From Bradyrhizobium sp. LMTR 3 (lineage in GTDB: Bacteria > Pseudomonadota > Alphaproteobacteria > Rhizobiales > Xanthobacteraceae): a stretch of 64,000 nucleotides of DNA. The notes beneath the pieces were generated by a model. The model was given only the letters and a program-made list of their open reading frames with translations. It did not search any database and was not told the DNA's origin. The translations under genes were made by a program, and so were the position numbers. This document shows positions 42,793 to 51,800 of this stretch, piece after piece. How positions within the stretch are numbered: position 1 is the stretch's first letter; every line of letters starts with the position of its first letter. The DNA lies in contig NZ_MAXC01000015.1 in assembly GCF_001693485.1 (NCBI RefSeq), positions 1 to 64,000 of the forward strand. The letters are read 5' to 3'.

Positions 42793-42949
42793 CGGTGAAC
42801 TCCCCAACCCTTGGACTTCAACCTTGAACCAATCTCGACACAATCTGGGATTGTCGGCCTCGGCACTGTGAGACAACTCACACTACACGTGACCGTGTGA
42901 TGGGCGGGGAGCGGCAGGGACTTCAGGGGCGCCGTCAGCTCTTGGGCCG

Positions 42950-43693
42950 TCAGCCCTGGCGGGGCAGCAGTTCCGTCAGCGAGCGGATGATGCGGTCGGG
43001 CTTCACGGTGGAATCCGGCGGCAGGCCGTCGCCATGCACGTCGATCCAGATGGCATAGATACCGAGCCGCTGCGGCGCCACCACCTCCCATTCCAGATTG
43101 TCGCCGATCATCCAGGTCTCGGGCGCGGTGACGCCGAGCGCCTGCATCGCGTGCAGATAGGCGCGCTCGTCCGGTTTGCCGAAACCGTGCTCGCCCTCGA
43201 TCTGGATGTGATCGAAACGGTGCGACAGCGCGAAGCGTTCGACCTTGGCGCGCTGGGCACCCGCAGCGCCGTTCGTGACCAGCGCCAGCTTCACGCCGCG
43301 TGCCTTCAATTCGTCGATGGCGTCATGCGCGCCGGGGAAGACGAACATTTCCTCTTCACGGTAGGCGGTAAAGCGGTCGGCCAACCGTGTCGCGAGGTCT
43401 TCAGGCAGGACGTGACCGTCTTCGGCAAGCGCGGCAAATCCGTTCCTGACGGTGACGCGCCGCGCTTCATCGAGCCTCAGCCGCCATTCGGCTTCGGCAA
43501 CAGCCCAGAATTTGCGCGCGGAGTCCAGAACGGCGGCGGCGACCTGCTGCGAGGTCAGGGGGCCGAACTCGGCGGCGAACTCGGACGTGACATTGTGCCA
43601 GGCGATCTCCGGACGTCCATAGGCCGACAGGATGGTGTCGTCCATATCGATCAGCATCGCGCGGGGCAGGTCGGTCATTTGTTTCGCGGCCAT
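42950..43693 (-). CDS. HAD family hydrolase
   Basis: A 247-residue HAD hydrolase. Motif I is LIDMDDTIL, motif II LALVTNGAAG, motif III the Lys in HGFGKPDERAY and motif IV MIGDNLEWEV. The C1-type cap lies between I and II. It probably dephosphorylates a small metabolite. The start at 43693 is used; the ATG at 43678 would also give the whole domain. Confidence 0.9.
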   Translation of the reverse strand: MAAKQMTDLPRAMLIDMDDTILSAYGRPEIAWHNVTSEFAAEFGPLTSQQVAAAVLDSARKFWAVAEAEWRLRLDEARRVTVRNGFAALAEDGHVLPEDLATRLADRFTAYREEEMFVFPGAHDAIDELKARGVKLALVTNGAAGAQRAKVERFALSHRFDHIQIEGEHGFGKPDERAYLHAMQALGVTAPETWMIGDNLEWEVVAPQRLGIYAIWIDVHGDGLPPDSTVKPDRIIRSLTELLPRQG

Positions 43694-43824
43694 CTCACTT
43701 CAAGCTTCGTCGGCCGCGGGAAGCCGCGGCGGACTTGCCGCGAATATCAGATCACCCGCACCGGGTCCAATCCCGGGAAACCACGCCGCCGGACCATGGA
43801 AGCCCGGCGGCGTCAAAGAGTGCC

Positions 43825-44088
43825 TCACGCAACCTTGTTGGCGCGGTCGTCCTCTTCCTCGTCCTCGGCTTCCTCTTCATCCTCGTCTTCGTCGTCTTCT
43901 TCGTCTTCGTCGTCCTCTGACGTGTCGGCTTCGGCGAGCTCCAGGACGGCAAGCGGCAGCGTCTCGCGGAACAGATCGCCTTCATTGCCCATCCATACGC
44001 ACGCAACGTTGCCGTCCTTGACCTCCACCACACTGAGAGGATGGCCGCCGGACTTCAGAATGACGACGTCGCCTGGCTTCAAATCCAT
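43825..44088 (-). CDS. YodC-like (DUF2158) protein with an acidic tail
   Basis: An 87-residue protein. The N-terminal half, KPGDVVILKSGGHPLSVVEV then VACVWMG, is a small SH3-like YodC/DUF2158 domain. The C-terminal third is almost only Asp and Glu (about residues 57-80), making it very acidic. The tail arises from GAG/GAC-rich sequence on this strand. Function is unknown; the tail could bind cations or basic partners. Confidence 0.8.
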   Translation of the reverse strand: MDLKPGDVVILKSGGHPLSVVEVKDGNVACVWMGNEGDLFRETLPLAVLELAEADTSEDDEDEEDDEDEDEEEAEDEEEDDRANKVA

Positions 44089-44157
44089 GATCTACTCCTC
44101 GGATTACATGACACGAATCGCACCATAGCGATCAGTCATGACAACCCGATCATGCGA

Positions 44158-45045
44158 TCATGGCCACTTTACCTCCGGCGGCATCGACGAGAGGATGGAA
44201 TCCACATTGCCGCCAGTCTTTAGCCCAAAGATCGTGCCGCGATCGTAGAGCAGGTTGAACTCGACGTAGCGTCCGCGCCGGATCAACTGTTCCTCGCGAT
44301 CGGCGGCATTCCAGGGAAGGGCGAAATTGCGGCGGACCAGTTCAGGATAGATTCTCACGAAGGCGCGGCCGACCTCCTGGGTAAAGGCGAGGTCGGCGTC
44401 CCAGTCACCTGAATCGTGCCAGTCGTAGAAGATGCCGCCGATGCCGCGCGCTTCCTTGCGGTGCGGCAGATAGAAATATTCGTCGCACCATTTTTTGTAC
44501 TTGTCGTAATCGGCAACGCCGTTCGATCTCCCGCAGGCCTCTTTCATCGCCCGATGGAAAGCGAGCGCGTCGGGGTCATCCTGGGTGCGCCGGCGGTCGA
44601 GCACCGGCGTCAGATCCGCCCCGCCGCCGAACCAGGCCTTGGTGGTGACCACAAAGCGGGTGTTCATGTGCACCGCCGGCACATGCGGGTTACGCATGTG
44701 CGCGATCAGCGAAATGCCCGACGCCCAGAACCTGGGATCGTCGGCCGCGCCCGGTATCTGCGCGCGGAATTCCGGCGCGAACTCGCCATGCACGGTCGAG
44801 CAGTGCACGCCGACCTTTTCGAACAGCCGCCCACGCATTATCGACATCACCCCCCCGCCGCCGGGCTTGCCGGTGTGGTCGGTGCGATCCCAGGGCGTGC
44901 GCACGAAGCGACCGGCCTCGCCGGGATAGAGGGCAGGCGGAGCGTCGTCTTCCAGCTTTTCGAAGGCCGCGCAGATCTCGTTGCGCAGCGCTTCGAACCA
45001 GGCTCTCGCCCTCGTTTTGCGGTCCTCGATGACGGACATGTCCAT
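44158..45045 (-). CDS. hemF: oxygen-dependent coproporphyrinogen III oxidase
   Basis: A 295-residue aerobic HemF. It converts coproporphyrinogen III to protoporphyrinogen IX in haem synthesis using O2. The conserved blocks are [44 protein letters not shown] and [28 protein letters not shown]. The start ATG 45045 has AGGGAA upstream. A family B repeat lies between it and queD, so it is probably transcribed separately. Confidence 0.96.
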   Translation of the reverse strand: MDMSVIEDRKTRARAWFEALRNEICAAFEKLEDDAPPALYPGEAGRFVRTPWDRTDHTGKPGGGGVMSIMRGRLFEKVGVHCSTVHGEFAPEFRAQIPGAADDPRFWASGISLIAHMRNPHVPAVHMNTRFVVTTKAWFGGGADLTPVLDRRRTQDDPDALAFHRAMKEACGRSNGVADYDKYKKWCDEYFYLPHRKEARGIGGIFYDWHDSGDWDADLAFTQEVGRAFVRIYPELVRRNFALPWNAADREEQLIRRGRYVEFNLLYDRGTIFGLKTGGNVDSILSSMPPEVKWP

Positions 45046-45067
45046 TGGGAATTCCCTAACCCTCCGC

Positions 45068-45149
45068 CGTCATTGCGAGCGGAGCGAAGCAATCCATCGT
45101 GCCACAAAAAAGAATGGATTGCTTCGTCGCTTCGCTCCTCGCAATGACG
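45068..45149. repeat. family B palindromic repeat, copy 2
   Basis: CGTCATTGCGAGCGGAGCGA then AGCAATCCAT and its complement ATGGATTGCTTCG...CTCGCAATGACG enclose a CGTGCCACAAAAAAGA loop. It lies between the hemF start and the queD stop. Confidence 0.85.
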
Positions 45150-45162
45150 CGGAGATGCATCA

Positions 45163-45528
45163 CTATCCCTGCGGCCCGAAATACGTACAGCTTTCGTTGC
45201 AACTGTCGCGATGAACGCTGACGCGGGTGATTTGGCCTGCGTGCTGGACCCGCTCGAAGATGTAGCGCGAAATGTTTTCCAGCGTCGGCGTCCCCAGCGC
45301 CTCGACCTTGTTGAGGAGCTTGTGGTCGAGTGCTTTCCGAACCTCTTCCATGCTGCGCTCCAGCAGGCCGAGATCAAGCACCATGCCGGTTTCCGGGTCG
45401 GGCGTGCCGCGCACGCTCACTTCGGCGCGAAACGAGTGGCCGTGAATTTCCTCGCTGGCCGCGCCGAAGGTCGTTCCCTTCAGGGAATGCGCAGCTTCGA
45501 AGCGAAACGATTTCGTCAGTTCCCACAT
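45163..45528 (-). CDS. queD: COG0720 6-pyruvoyl-tetrahydropterin synthase-like, QueD candidate
   Basis: A 121-residue T-fold protein. Zinc ligands are His14, His29 and His31 (AAHSL and IHGHSF). The catalytic Cys normally four residues before HGH is Ser25 (GAASEEIHGH), with Glu at 26 and 27. Cysteines occur instead at the C-terminus (RDSCNESCTYFG). It follows queE and trmL on the same strand, supporting a role as 6-carboxytetrahydropterin synthase in queuosine synthesis. The missing Cys leaves a different pterin activity open. Confidence 0.82.
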   Translation of the reverse strand: MWELTKSFRFEAAHSLKGTTFGAASEEIHGHSFRAEVSVRGTPDPETGMVLDLGLLERSMEEVRKALDHKLLNKVEALGTPTLENISRYIFERVQHAGQITRVSVHRDSCNESCTYFGPQG

Positions 45529-45559
45529 CTTGAAAAACTAAATCCTATCTGATGCCAAG

Positions 45560-46192
45560 TTATCTGATGCCAAGTGTCTTGTGCGTCTGCAGGCTGAGCC
45601 GCCATTGCGGATGGCGCAGGCAGTAGTCGACCGCACGCGCCGTGTTTTCGAGCACGTCGGGTCCATCCATCGGCTGCAGCGAAAAGCGCTCGAAATCGAG
45701 CCTCGCAAAATCTTCCGGCGCCGCGCCCGCCTGCGGATAGACCAGCTTCAATTCGTGGCCGCGGCGCACCACGAGATCGGCGCCGGCTTTCGGACTGACG
45801 CAGACCCAGTCCATCCCTTCGGGCGGTTCGATCGTGCCGTTGGTCTCGATGCCAATGGCGAAGCCGCGCGCATGCAGCGCATCGATAAAGGGGGAATCGA
45901 CCTGCAGCAGAGGCTCGCCGCCGGTCAGGACCACGTAGCGGTTGGTATTCTCGCCGGTCCATTGCCCGGCGATGGTGTCGGCGAGTTCGTCCGCCGTGGC
46001 ATAGCGGCCGCCGAGCGTGCCGTCGATGCCAACAAAGTCGGTATCGCAGAACTGGCAGGTGGCGCTCGCGCGGTCCTGTTCGCGGCCGCTCCAGAGGTTG
46101 CAGCCGGAAAAACGGCAAAACACTGCCGCGCGGCCGGCGTGCGCGCCTTCGCCCTGCAACGTCAGAAATATTTCCTTGACCGCGTAGCTCAC
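45560..46192 (-). CDS. queE: 7-carboxy-7-deazaguanine synthase
   Basis: A 210-residue radical SAM enzyme. The cluster motif is the QueE-type C-x14-C-x2-C: Cys31 (FSGCNLW), Cys46 and Cys49 (CQFCDTDF). TLQGEGAHAGRAAVF and LTGGEPLLQ are typical QueE blocks. It converts 6-carboxytetrahydropterin to 7-carboxy-7-deazaguanine for queuosine. It starts at GTG 46192, overlapping the trmL stop (GTGA), so it is translationally coupled to trmL. Confidence 0.94.
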   Translation of the reverse strand: MSYAVKEIFLTLQGEGAHAGRAAVFCRFSGCNLWSGREQDRASATCQFCDTDFVGIDGTLGGRYATADELADTIAGQWTGENTNRYVVLTGGEPLLQVDSPFIDALHARGFAIGIETNGTIEPPEGMDWVCVSPKAGADLVVRRGHELKLVYPQAGAAPEDFARLDFERFSLQPMDGPDVLENTARAVDYCLRHPQWRLSLQTHKTLGIR

Positions 46193-46674
46193 ACCTTCTC
46201 CTTGGACCCGATCTCGCCTGCAATCGGATGCCCCGTCTGACGCATCGCCTCGCCTAGTGCCATGGCGGCCGCCATCGCCACATTGAGCGAACGCAAGCCC
46301 GGCCTTATCGGGATCGTCACCCGAGCGTCGGCCGCGGAGACGACCTCGTCGGTAACTCCTGCGGATTCCCGCCCGAACAACAGGACGTCGTCACTTCGAT
46401 AGCGAAAATCCAGATAGGAACCGACCGCTTTGGTCGTAAACAGCACCAGCCGGGAACCAGCTTCGTTACGCCATTGCTCGAATTTTGACCACGAGTCGTG
46501 ACGGGTAATGGCCACATGATCTAGATAGTCCATTCCCGCGCGGCGGAAATGCCGGTCGGAGGTCGGGAATCCCGCCGGCTCAATGATATGGGCGGCCACG
46601 CCCAGGCAGGCACACAGGCGCAGAATCGTGCCGGTGTTCTGGGGGATATCGGGCTGGAAAAGCGCAATCTGCAT
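46189..46674 (-). CDS. trmL: tRNA (cytidine(34)-2'-O)-methyltransferase
   Basis: A 161-residue SPOUT-class methyltransferase. IALFQPDIPQNTGTILRLCA, LLFGRESAGV and RSLNVAMAAAMALGEAMRQT match the TrmL family knot. It methylates the 2'-OH of the wobble base of tRNALeu isoacceptors. Its grouping with queE and queD puts wobble-modification genes together. It is divergent from petA. Confidence 0.94.
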   Translation of the reverse strand: MQIALFQPDIPQNTGTILRLCACLGVAAHIIEPAGFPTSDRHFRRAGMDYLDHVAITRHDSWSKFEQWRNEAGSRLVLFTTKAVGSYLDFRYRSDDVLLFGRESAGVTDEVVSAADARVTIPIRPGLRSLNVAMAAAMALGEAMRQTGHPIAGEIGSKEKV

Positions 46675-46952
46675 TGGGTCAGGCTTTGCTGGCGCGAATG
46701 AAATGTTTCGAATAAATCACGGCCGGGCGCGGATTTAGTGCATTGCACGCTTGCGAGCCGATAGCGGGCTTGCGCTCTCACGGCAAGGGTGCCAATAGAA
46801 CGATTCTGGACTGCTTGTTCCGCCGGAATGGGGGAGGAAAAGCGGTTTTTCTGCCGCCGCGGGGGCCGCGGGCGCCGGCAGCCTCTCTCAGGGCGCGCTT
46901 TCGTGTGTCCGGGGCGGTTCCGCTGGCTGCAGACAAGAAAGGGCTTGAGATC

Positions 46953-47483
46953 GTGACGACAGCGTCTTCGGCGGACCATCCGACACGCCGTGATTTCCTT
47001 TATGTTGCAACGGGAGCCGTCGCTGCCGTAGGCGCGGCTGCCACGGTGTGGCCGCTGGTTTCGCAGATGAATCCGGATGCCTCCACGGTCGCGGCCGGTG
47101 CGCCGATCGAGGTCGACCTGACCCCGATCGCCGAAGGGCAGGACATCAAGGTGTTCTGGCGCGGCAAGCCGATCTACATCAGCCACCGGACCAAGAAGCA
47201 GATCGAAGAGGCCCGCGCGGTGTCGGTGTCGAGCCTGCCCGATCCGCAGAGCGACGAGGCGCGGATCAAGCCGGGCCATGACCAGTGGCTGGTCGTGGTC
47301 GGCATCTGCACTCACCTCGGATGCATCCCGATCGCCCATGAGGGCCAGTACGACGGCTTCTTCTGTCCGTGCCACGGTTCGGTGTACGACACGTCGGGCC
47401 GGATTCGGCAGGGACCCGCGCCGACCAACCTGGCCGTGCCGCCCTACACCTTCGTTTCCGATACCAAAATCCAGATCGGCTAA
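46953..47483 (+). CDS. petA: ubiquinol-cytochrome c reductase Rieske iron-sulfur subunit
   Basis: A 176-residue Rieske protein of the bc1 complex. A twin-arginine-like signal/anchor [20 protein letters not shown] (about 12-30) is followed by the soluble domain. The [2Fe-2S] ligands are in CTHLGC (Cys119, His121; Cys124 for the disulfide) and CPCH (Cys138, His141; Cys140). GTG 46953 gives the usual [15 protein letters not shown] start; the frame further upstream is noncoding. It is followed by fbcH after 68 bases. Confidence 0.95.
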   Translation: MTTASSADHPTRRDFLYVATGAVAAVGAAATVWPLVSQMNPDASTVAAGAPIEVDLTPIAEGQDIKVFWRGKPIYISHRTKKQIEEARAVSVSSLPDPQSDEARIKPGHDQWLVVVGICTHLGCIPIAHEGQYDGFFCPCHGSVYDTSGRIRQGPAPTNLAVPPYTFVSDTKIQIG

Positions 47484-47551
47484 GGGCTAGGACGCCAGTC
47501 CGAGACCTCCCTTAAGCCGTTGCGTCGTTTTACTTCCTCAGGATCGCATCA

Positions 47552-49624
47552 ATGAGCGGACCATCCGATTTCCAGCCGACCAATCCCGCCTTGAAGTGGA
47601 TCGAACGGCGCCTCCCGATCATGGGACTCATGCATTCGTCGTTCGTGGCGTATCCGACGCCGCGTAACCTGAACTACTGGTGGACGTTCGGCGCCATCCT
47701 TTCGTTCATGCTTGGTGTGCAGATCCTGACCGGCGTGATCCTGGCGATGCACTACACGCCGCATGCCGATATGGCCTTCAAGTCGGTCGAACTGATCGTC
47801 CGCGACGTCAATTACGGCTGGCTGCTGCGCAATATCCACGCCAGCGGCGCCTCGATGTTCTTCTTCGCCGTCTACATCCACATGTTCCGCGGCCTCTATT
47901 ATGGGTCGTACAAGGAGCCGCGTGAAGTGCTCTGGATCCTCGGCGTCATCATCTACCTCCTGATGATGGCGACGGGCTTCATGGGTTATGTGCTGCCGTG
48001 GGGGCAGATGAGCTTCTGGGGCGCTACCGTCATCACCAACCTGTTCTCGGCCGTGCCCTATTTCGGCGAGAGCATCGTGACGCTGCTGTGGGGCGGCTAT
48101 TCCGTCGGCAATCCGACGCTGAACCGCTTCTTCTCGCTGCACTATTTGCTGCCGTTCGTGATCGCCGGCGTCGTCGTGCTGCACATCTGGGCGCTGCATG
48201 TGGCGGGCCAGAACAACCCGGCCGGCGTCGAGGCGAAGACCGAAAAGGACACGGTGCCGTTCACGCCTTACGCTACCATGAAGGACATGTTTGGCGTCTC
48301 CTGCTTCCTGCTGTTCTACGCCTGGTTCATCTTCTACATGCCGAACTATCTCGGCGACGCCGAGAACTACATTCCGGCCAATCCCGCGGTAACGCCCGCC
48401 CACATCGTGCCGGAATGGTACTATCTGCCGTTCTACGCCATCCTGCGCTCGATCCCGAACAAGCTTGCCGGCGTCGTGGCGATGTTCGGTGCGATCATCA
48501 TTCTGGCGTTCCTGCCCTGGCTCGACAGCGCCAAAACGCGCTCGTCGAAGTACCGCCCGCTGGCCAAGCAGTTCTTCTGGATGTTCGTTGTCGTCTGCAT
48601 CGGGCTCGGCTATCTCGGCGCCCAGCCGCCGGAGGGCATTTACGTCATCGTCGGCCGTATCCTGACCTTCCTCTACTTCGCCTATTTCCTGATCCTGCTG
48701 CCGTTGCTGTCGCGGATCGAGAAGCCCCGTCCGGTGCCGAATTCGATCGCGGACGATGTGCTGGCCAAGTCGGGCGGCAAGGCTGCGCCGATGGTCTCGA
48801 CCGTCATTGCGCTGATGGTGGCAGGCGGTCTGCTCCTGGGCGGTGCCGAGAGCGCTCGCGCCGCCGAAGGCAGCACCAAGCCGCCGGCGCAGAAATGGTC
48901 GTTTTCGGGCCCGTTCGGCAAGTTCGACCGCGGCGCCATGCAGCGCGGTCTGAAGGTCTACAAGGAGGTCTGCGCCTCCTGCCATGGCCTGTCGTTCGTC
49001 GCCTTCCGCAATCTCGCCGAAACCGGCGGTCCCGGTTACTCGGTGGCCCAGGCCCAGGCGTTCGCCTCCGAATACAAGGTCAAGGACGGTCCGAACGACC
49101 AGGGCGAGATGTTCGAGCGGCCGGGCCGGCCCGCCGATTATTTCCCGTCGCCGTTCCCCAACGAGCAGGCGGCGCGCGCGGCCAATGGCGGCGCGTATCC
49201 ACCGGACCTGTCGCTGATCACCAAGGCGCGCAGCTACGGCCGTGGCTTCCCGATGTTCCTGATCGACTTCTTTACCCAGTATCAGGAGCAGGGCCCGGAT
49301 TACGTCATGGCGCTGTTGCAGGGCTATGAGGACAAGCCGCCGGCTGGCTTCAATCTGCCGGAAGGTTCCTACTACAACACCTACTTCCCCGGTCATGCCA
49401 TCAAGATGCCGAAGCCGTTGAACGACGGTCAGGTCACCTACGACGACGGCTCGCCGGCCACAGTTGCGCAATACGCCAAGGACGTCACCACGTTCCTGAT
49501 GTGGGCTGCGGAGCCGCACATGGAGGCGCGCAAGCAGCTCGGCCTGCAGGTGTTCGTGTTCCTGATCCTGCTCACCGTCTTGCTGTACTTCACCAAGAAG
49601 AAGGTCTGGGCCAACGCCCACTGA
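47552..49624 (+). CDS. fbcH: cytochrome b/c1 fusion protein of the bc1 complex
   Basis: A 690-residue precursor that combines both cytochrome subunits. Residues 1 to about 410 are cytochrome b with its helices and quinol site ([14 protein letters not shown]). A hydrophobic stretch ending SARAAEG (about 415-440) acts as the internal signal/processing site. Cytochrome c1 follows with the haem motif CASCH (Cys474, Cys477, His478) and a C-terminal anchor ([16 protein letters not shown]). In Bradyrhizobium fbcH is cleaved after translation into the two subunits. A terminator follows. Confidence 0.97.
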   Translation: MSGPSDFQPTNPALKWIERRLPIMGLMHSSFVAYPTPRNLNYWWTFGAILSFMLGVQILTGVILAMHYTPHADMAFKSVELIVRDVNYGWLLRNIHASGASMFFFAVYIHMFRGLYYGSYKEPREVLWILGVIIYLLMMATGFMGYVLPWGQMSFWGATVITNLFSAVPYFGESIVTLLWGGYSVGNPTLNRFFSLHYLLPFVIAGVVVLHIWALHVAGQNNPAGVEAKTEKDTVPFTPYATMKDMFGVSCFLLFYAWFIFYMPNYLGDAENYIPANPAVTPAHIVPEWYYLPFYAILRSIPNKLAGVVAMFGAIIILAFLPWLDSAKTRSSKYRPLAKQFFWMFVVVCIGLGYLGAQPPEGIYVIVGRILTFLYFAYFLILLPLLSRIEKPRPVPNSIADDVLAKSGGKAAPMVSTVIALMVAGGLLLGGAESARAAEGSTKPPAQKWSFSGPFGKFDRGAMQRGLKVYKEVCASCHGLSFVAFRNLAETGGPGYSVAQAQAFASEYKVKDGPNDQGEMFERPGRPADYFPSPFPNEQAARAANGGAYPPDLSLITKARSYGRGFPMFLIDFFTQYQEQGPDYVMALLQGYEDKPPAGFNLPEGSYYNTYFPGHAIKMPKPLNDGQVTYDDGSPATVAQYAKDVTTFLMWAAEPHMEARKQLGLQVFVFLILLTVLLYFTKKKVWANAH

Positions 49625-49650
49625 GCTTCATTGAAGCGTCATGAATTCGG

Positions 49651-49675
49651 AAAGGCCCCTTCGGGGGCTTTTTTG
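49651..49675 (+). terminator. rho-independent terminator after fbcH
   Basis: GGCCCC and GGGGCT form a stem with a TTCG tetraloop and flanking A and T tracts, followed by TTTTTT, 27 bases past the fbcH stop. Confidence 0.85.
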
Positions 49676-49761
49676 TTGAGCCCAGCAATGCGCCGGCGGG
49701 CGATTGCGTCCTGATCCTGCAGCGGCCAAAATGGCTGCAACCGAAGTCAGCGGAGGAACCG

Positions 49762-50436
49762 ATGGGCACCCACATCACCTTCAAGCGTCCGGACGGCAAG
49801 GAAACCGCCGGCTATCTCGCCAATGCCGCGCGCGGCAATGCGCCGGGCGTGGTGGTGGTGCAGGAATGGTGGGGCCTGTCGGAGAACATCAAGGGCCTGT
49901 GCGACCGCTTTGCGGTTGCCGGCTTCGATGCGCTGGCGCCCGATCTCTACAAGGGCGTCGTGGTGCCGTATCACGATACGGAGGCAGCCAACGCGCAGAT
50001 GACCTCGCTCGATTTCATGGACGCCACTACCCAAAATGTACGTGGCGCCGCGCAATATCTCGCACGCAACGGCGCCAAGGTGGGGCTCACCGGCTTCTGC
50101 CTCGGCGGCGCGGTGACCATCATCGGCGCCACCAAAATTCCGGAGCTTGCGGCGGGCGTGGTATTCTACGGCATCCCGCCGGAGCAGGCCGCCAAACCTG
50201 CCGACGTGAAGATCCCACTGCAGGCACATTTCGCCAACAAGGACGACTGGTGCACACCGGCCGCGGTCGACGCCTTCGAAAAAGCGATGAAGGACGCCGG
50301 CAAGTCGCTCGAGCTGTTCCGGTACGATGCCGAACATGCCTTCGTGAACGAGCAGCGCATGGCCGTGCATGACCGCCAGGCCGCCGAGCTTGCCTGGGGC
50401 CGGGCGACGGAATTTTTAAGGAAGCATTTGGGTTGA
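49762..50436 (+). CDS. dienelactone hydrolase family protein
   Basis: A 224-residue alpha/beta hydrolase. The nucleophile is in VGLTGFCLGGAV (Cys at the elbow, typical of dienelactone hydrolases, with the Glu in VQEWWGL), the acid in NKDDWCTP and the histidine in AEHAFVNE. The substrate could be a dienelactone or another small lactone/ester. It is monocistronic or paired with the next gene. Confidence 0.92.
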   Translation: MGTHITFKRPDGKETAGYLANAARGNAPGVVVVQEWWGLSENIKGLCDRFAVAGFDALAPDLYKGVVVPYHDTEAANAQMTSLDFMDATTQNVRGAAQYLARNGAKVGLTGFCLGGAVTIIGATKIPELAAGVVFYGIPPEQAAKPADVKIPLQAHFANKDDWCTPAAVDAFEKAMKDAGKSLELFRYDAEHAFVNEQRMAVHDRQAAELAWGRATEFLRKHLG

Positions 50437-50484
50437 GCCGCGAGACGCCTCGTTCGTCCTCGCAATGACGGTGGGGGCCCACAC

Positions 50485-51387
50485 ATGAAAGTCTTCTGCA
50501 CGGGCGCATCGGGCTATATCGGCGGATCGGTTGCCGCGCATCTCGCGGCCGCCGGTCACCAGGTCACCGGCCTTGTTCGCTCCGGCGAAAAGGTAGACGC
50601 CGTTCGCGCGTTCGGCATAGAGCCGGTGATGGGCACGCTGGATGACGCGCAAGTTCTCGCGCGCGCCGCGCAGGCGGCAGATGTCGTCGTCAATGCCGCA
50701 AGTGCCGACCACAAGGGCGCCGTCGTCGCACTGCTCGATGCTCTCACCGGAAGCGGCAAGGCCTTCATCCACACATCGGGGTCGAGCATCGTCGGCAAGC
50801 GTTCCCGCGGCGAGCGCTCCGACGACATCTTCGACGAAGACACGCCGATCACGCCGTCGCCCGCCCGCGCCGCACGGGTCGAGCTGAACCATTTCATTCT
50901 CGGCTATCACGACAAGGGCTGCCGCCCTGTCATCATCTGCCCGAGCCTGATCTACGGCATCGGCCATGGGGCAGGGCGCGACAGCGTGCAGGTACCGCTC
51001 TTGATCAAGCTCGCCAAGAAGCGCGGCAATGCCACGCATGCCGGCCCCGGCGAGAACATCTGGTCCAACGTGCATATCGACGATCTCGTGCCGCTCTACA
51101 TGTTCGCGATCGACAAAGCTCCGGCCGGTGCGTTCTATTTCGCCGAGAATGGCGAGAATTCGATGCGCGAAGCCTGTGTGGCCATCAACCGCATGCTCGG
51201 CCTCGCCGGCCCGCCGTCTGCGATGTCGATGCAGGAGGCGGCCGGCGAATGGGGCGAGGGTACGGCCGAGGATACGATGGCGTCGAACAGCCGGGTGCGG
51301 GCGAGACGTGTACGGCAGGAACTTGGCTGGCAGCCGGCCGCGCGGGGCCTGATCGAGGAGATCGAGAGCGGGTGTTATCTGGAGTAG
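50485..51387 (+). CDS. NAD-dependent epimerase/dehydratase family protein
   Basis: A 300-residue extended SDR. The N-terminal dinucleotide motif is TGASGYIGGSV. Where YxxxK would be expected it has FILGYHDKG, with no clear catalytic Tyr/Lys, so it is atypical. The C-terminal EDTMASNSRVRARRVRQELGWQP is familiar from NAD(P)-binding proteins of this class. The role is unknown. It follows the hydrolase by 48 bases, with a half copy of repeat B in between. Confidence 0.85.
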   Translation: MKVFCTGASGYIGGSVAAHLAAAGHQVTGLVRSGEKVDAVRAFGIEPVMGTLDDAQVLARAAQAADVVVNAASADHKGAVVALLDALTGSGKAFIHTSGSSIVGKRSRGERSDDIFDEDTPITPSPARAARVELNHFILGYHDKGCRPVIICPSLIYGIGHGAGRDSVQVPLLIKLAKKRGNATHAGPGENIWSNVHIDDLVPLYMFAIDKAPAGAFYFAENGENSMREACVAINRMLGLAGPPSAMSMQEAAGEWGEGTAEDTMASNSRVRARRVRQELGWQPAARGLIEEIESGCYLE

Positions 51388-51403
51388 CGCCGCAAACCCA
51401 ACT

Positions 51404-51524
51404 GTCGTCCCTGCGAAAGCAGGGACCCGTACGCCGCGGCCTCTCATTTCAGCAAGGCTGTCTGACGACTTCGCGCAACGACCGCTCCCTGTGGTTATGG
51501 GTCCCTGCGTTCGCAGGGACGACG
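51404..51524. repeat. family C palindromic repeat, copy 2
   Basis: GTCGTCCCTGCGAAAGCAGG then GACCCGTACGCCGCGG on the left and ATGGGTCCCTGCGTTCGCAG then GGACGACG on the right, uninterrupted. It serves as one intact reference for the split copy at 15683-15984. Confidence 0.85.
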
Positions 51525-51602
51525 CGGTTTGTTGGGCGATCCTTCTGACCACGAACCACCCAAAGTTGGGCTTCGGGGCGGGCGTCCCGGCCCATCCCTC
51601 CC

Positions 51603-51631
51603 TTGACATCGCCTCCGCCGGATGGTGATTA
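51603..51631 (+). promoter_or_regulatory. trpL promoter, candidate
   Basis: TTGACA at 51603-51608 and TGATTA at 51626-51631 are separated by 17 bases. This places transcription start at about 51638-51639, on or next to the A of the trpL ATG, so trpL would be leaderless as reported for Sinorhizobium trpL. Confidence 0.65.
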
Positions 51632-51638
51632 GGTTCCC

Positions 51639-51686
51639 ATGAGCACTGTTGTTGCCTCCTGCCGTCTCTGGTGGCGCACCTCCTAA
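51639..51686 (+). CDS. trpL: trp leader peptide
   Basis: A 15-codon frame encoding MSTVVASCRLWWRTS, with two adjacent Trp codons at positions 11-12, ends 115 bases before trpEG. This is the attenuation peptide that senses charged tRNATrp; stalling at the Trp pair would favour an antiterminator. It has no ribosome-binding site and is probably leaderless. It is too short for ordinary gene finding. Confidence 0.85.
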   Translation: MSTVVASCRLWWRTS

Positions 51687-51757
51687 AGAGGTGGCCGGTG
51701 CGATTTCATTTTTTCAATCGTCGAAGGTCGCCATCGCAGTGCGACGGTCCTTCGTTT
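51677..51757 (+). terminator. trp attenuator hairpins
   Basis: CACCTC (51677-51682) pairs with GAGGTG (51688-51693) around the trpL stop codon. The terminator-type hairpin pairs CGAAGG+TCGC (51722-51731) with GCGA...CCTTCG (51741-51744 and 51749-51754), with a 4-base bulge, followed by TTTG. The alternative folding partners were not computed. Confidence 0.65.
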
Positions 51758-51800
51758 GTCCTGTGTGGCGCGCCCTCCCGAAGTTTCGTAAGAGGATCAC

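Noticed and set aside
46743..46952. N-terminal extension of the Rieske protein
   Set aside because: The canonical start [15 protein letters not shown] with its anchor follows at 46953; the extension is Arg/Gly-rich noncoding sequence.
47549..49621. 690-residue open frame antisense to fbcH
   Set aside because: It mirrors fbcH almost exactly and is a GC-rich codon-position artefact; its translation is Arg/His/Gln-rich with no family motif, whereas fbcH has haem and quinol-site motifs.
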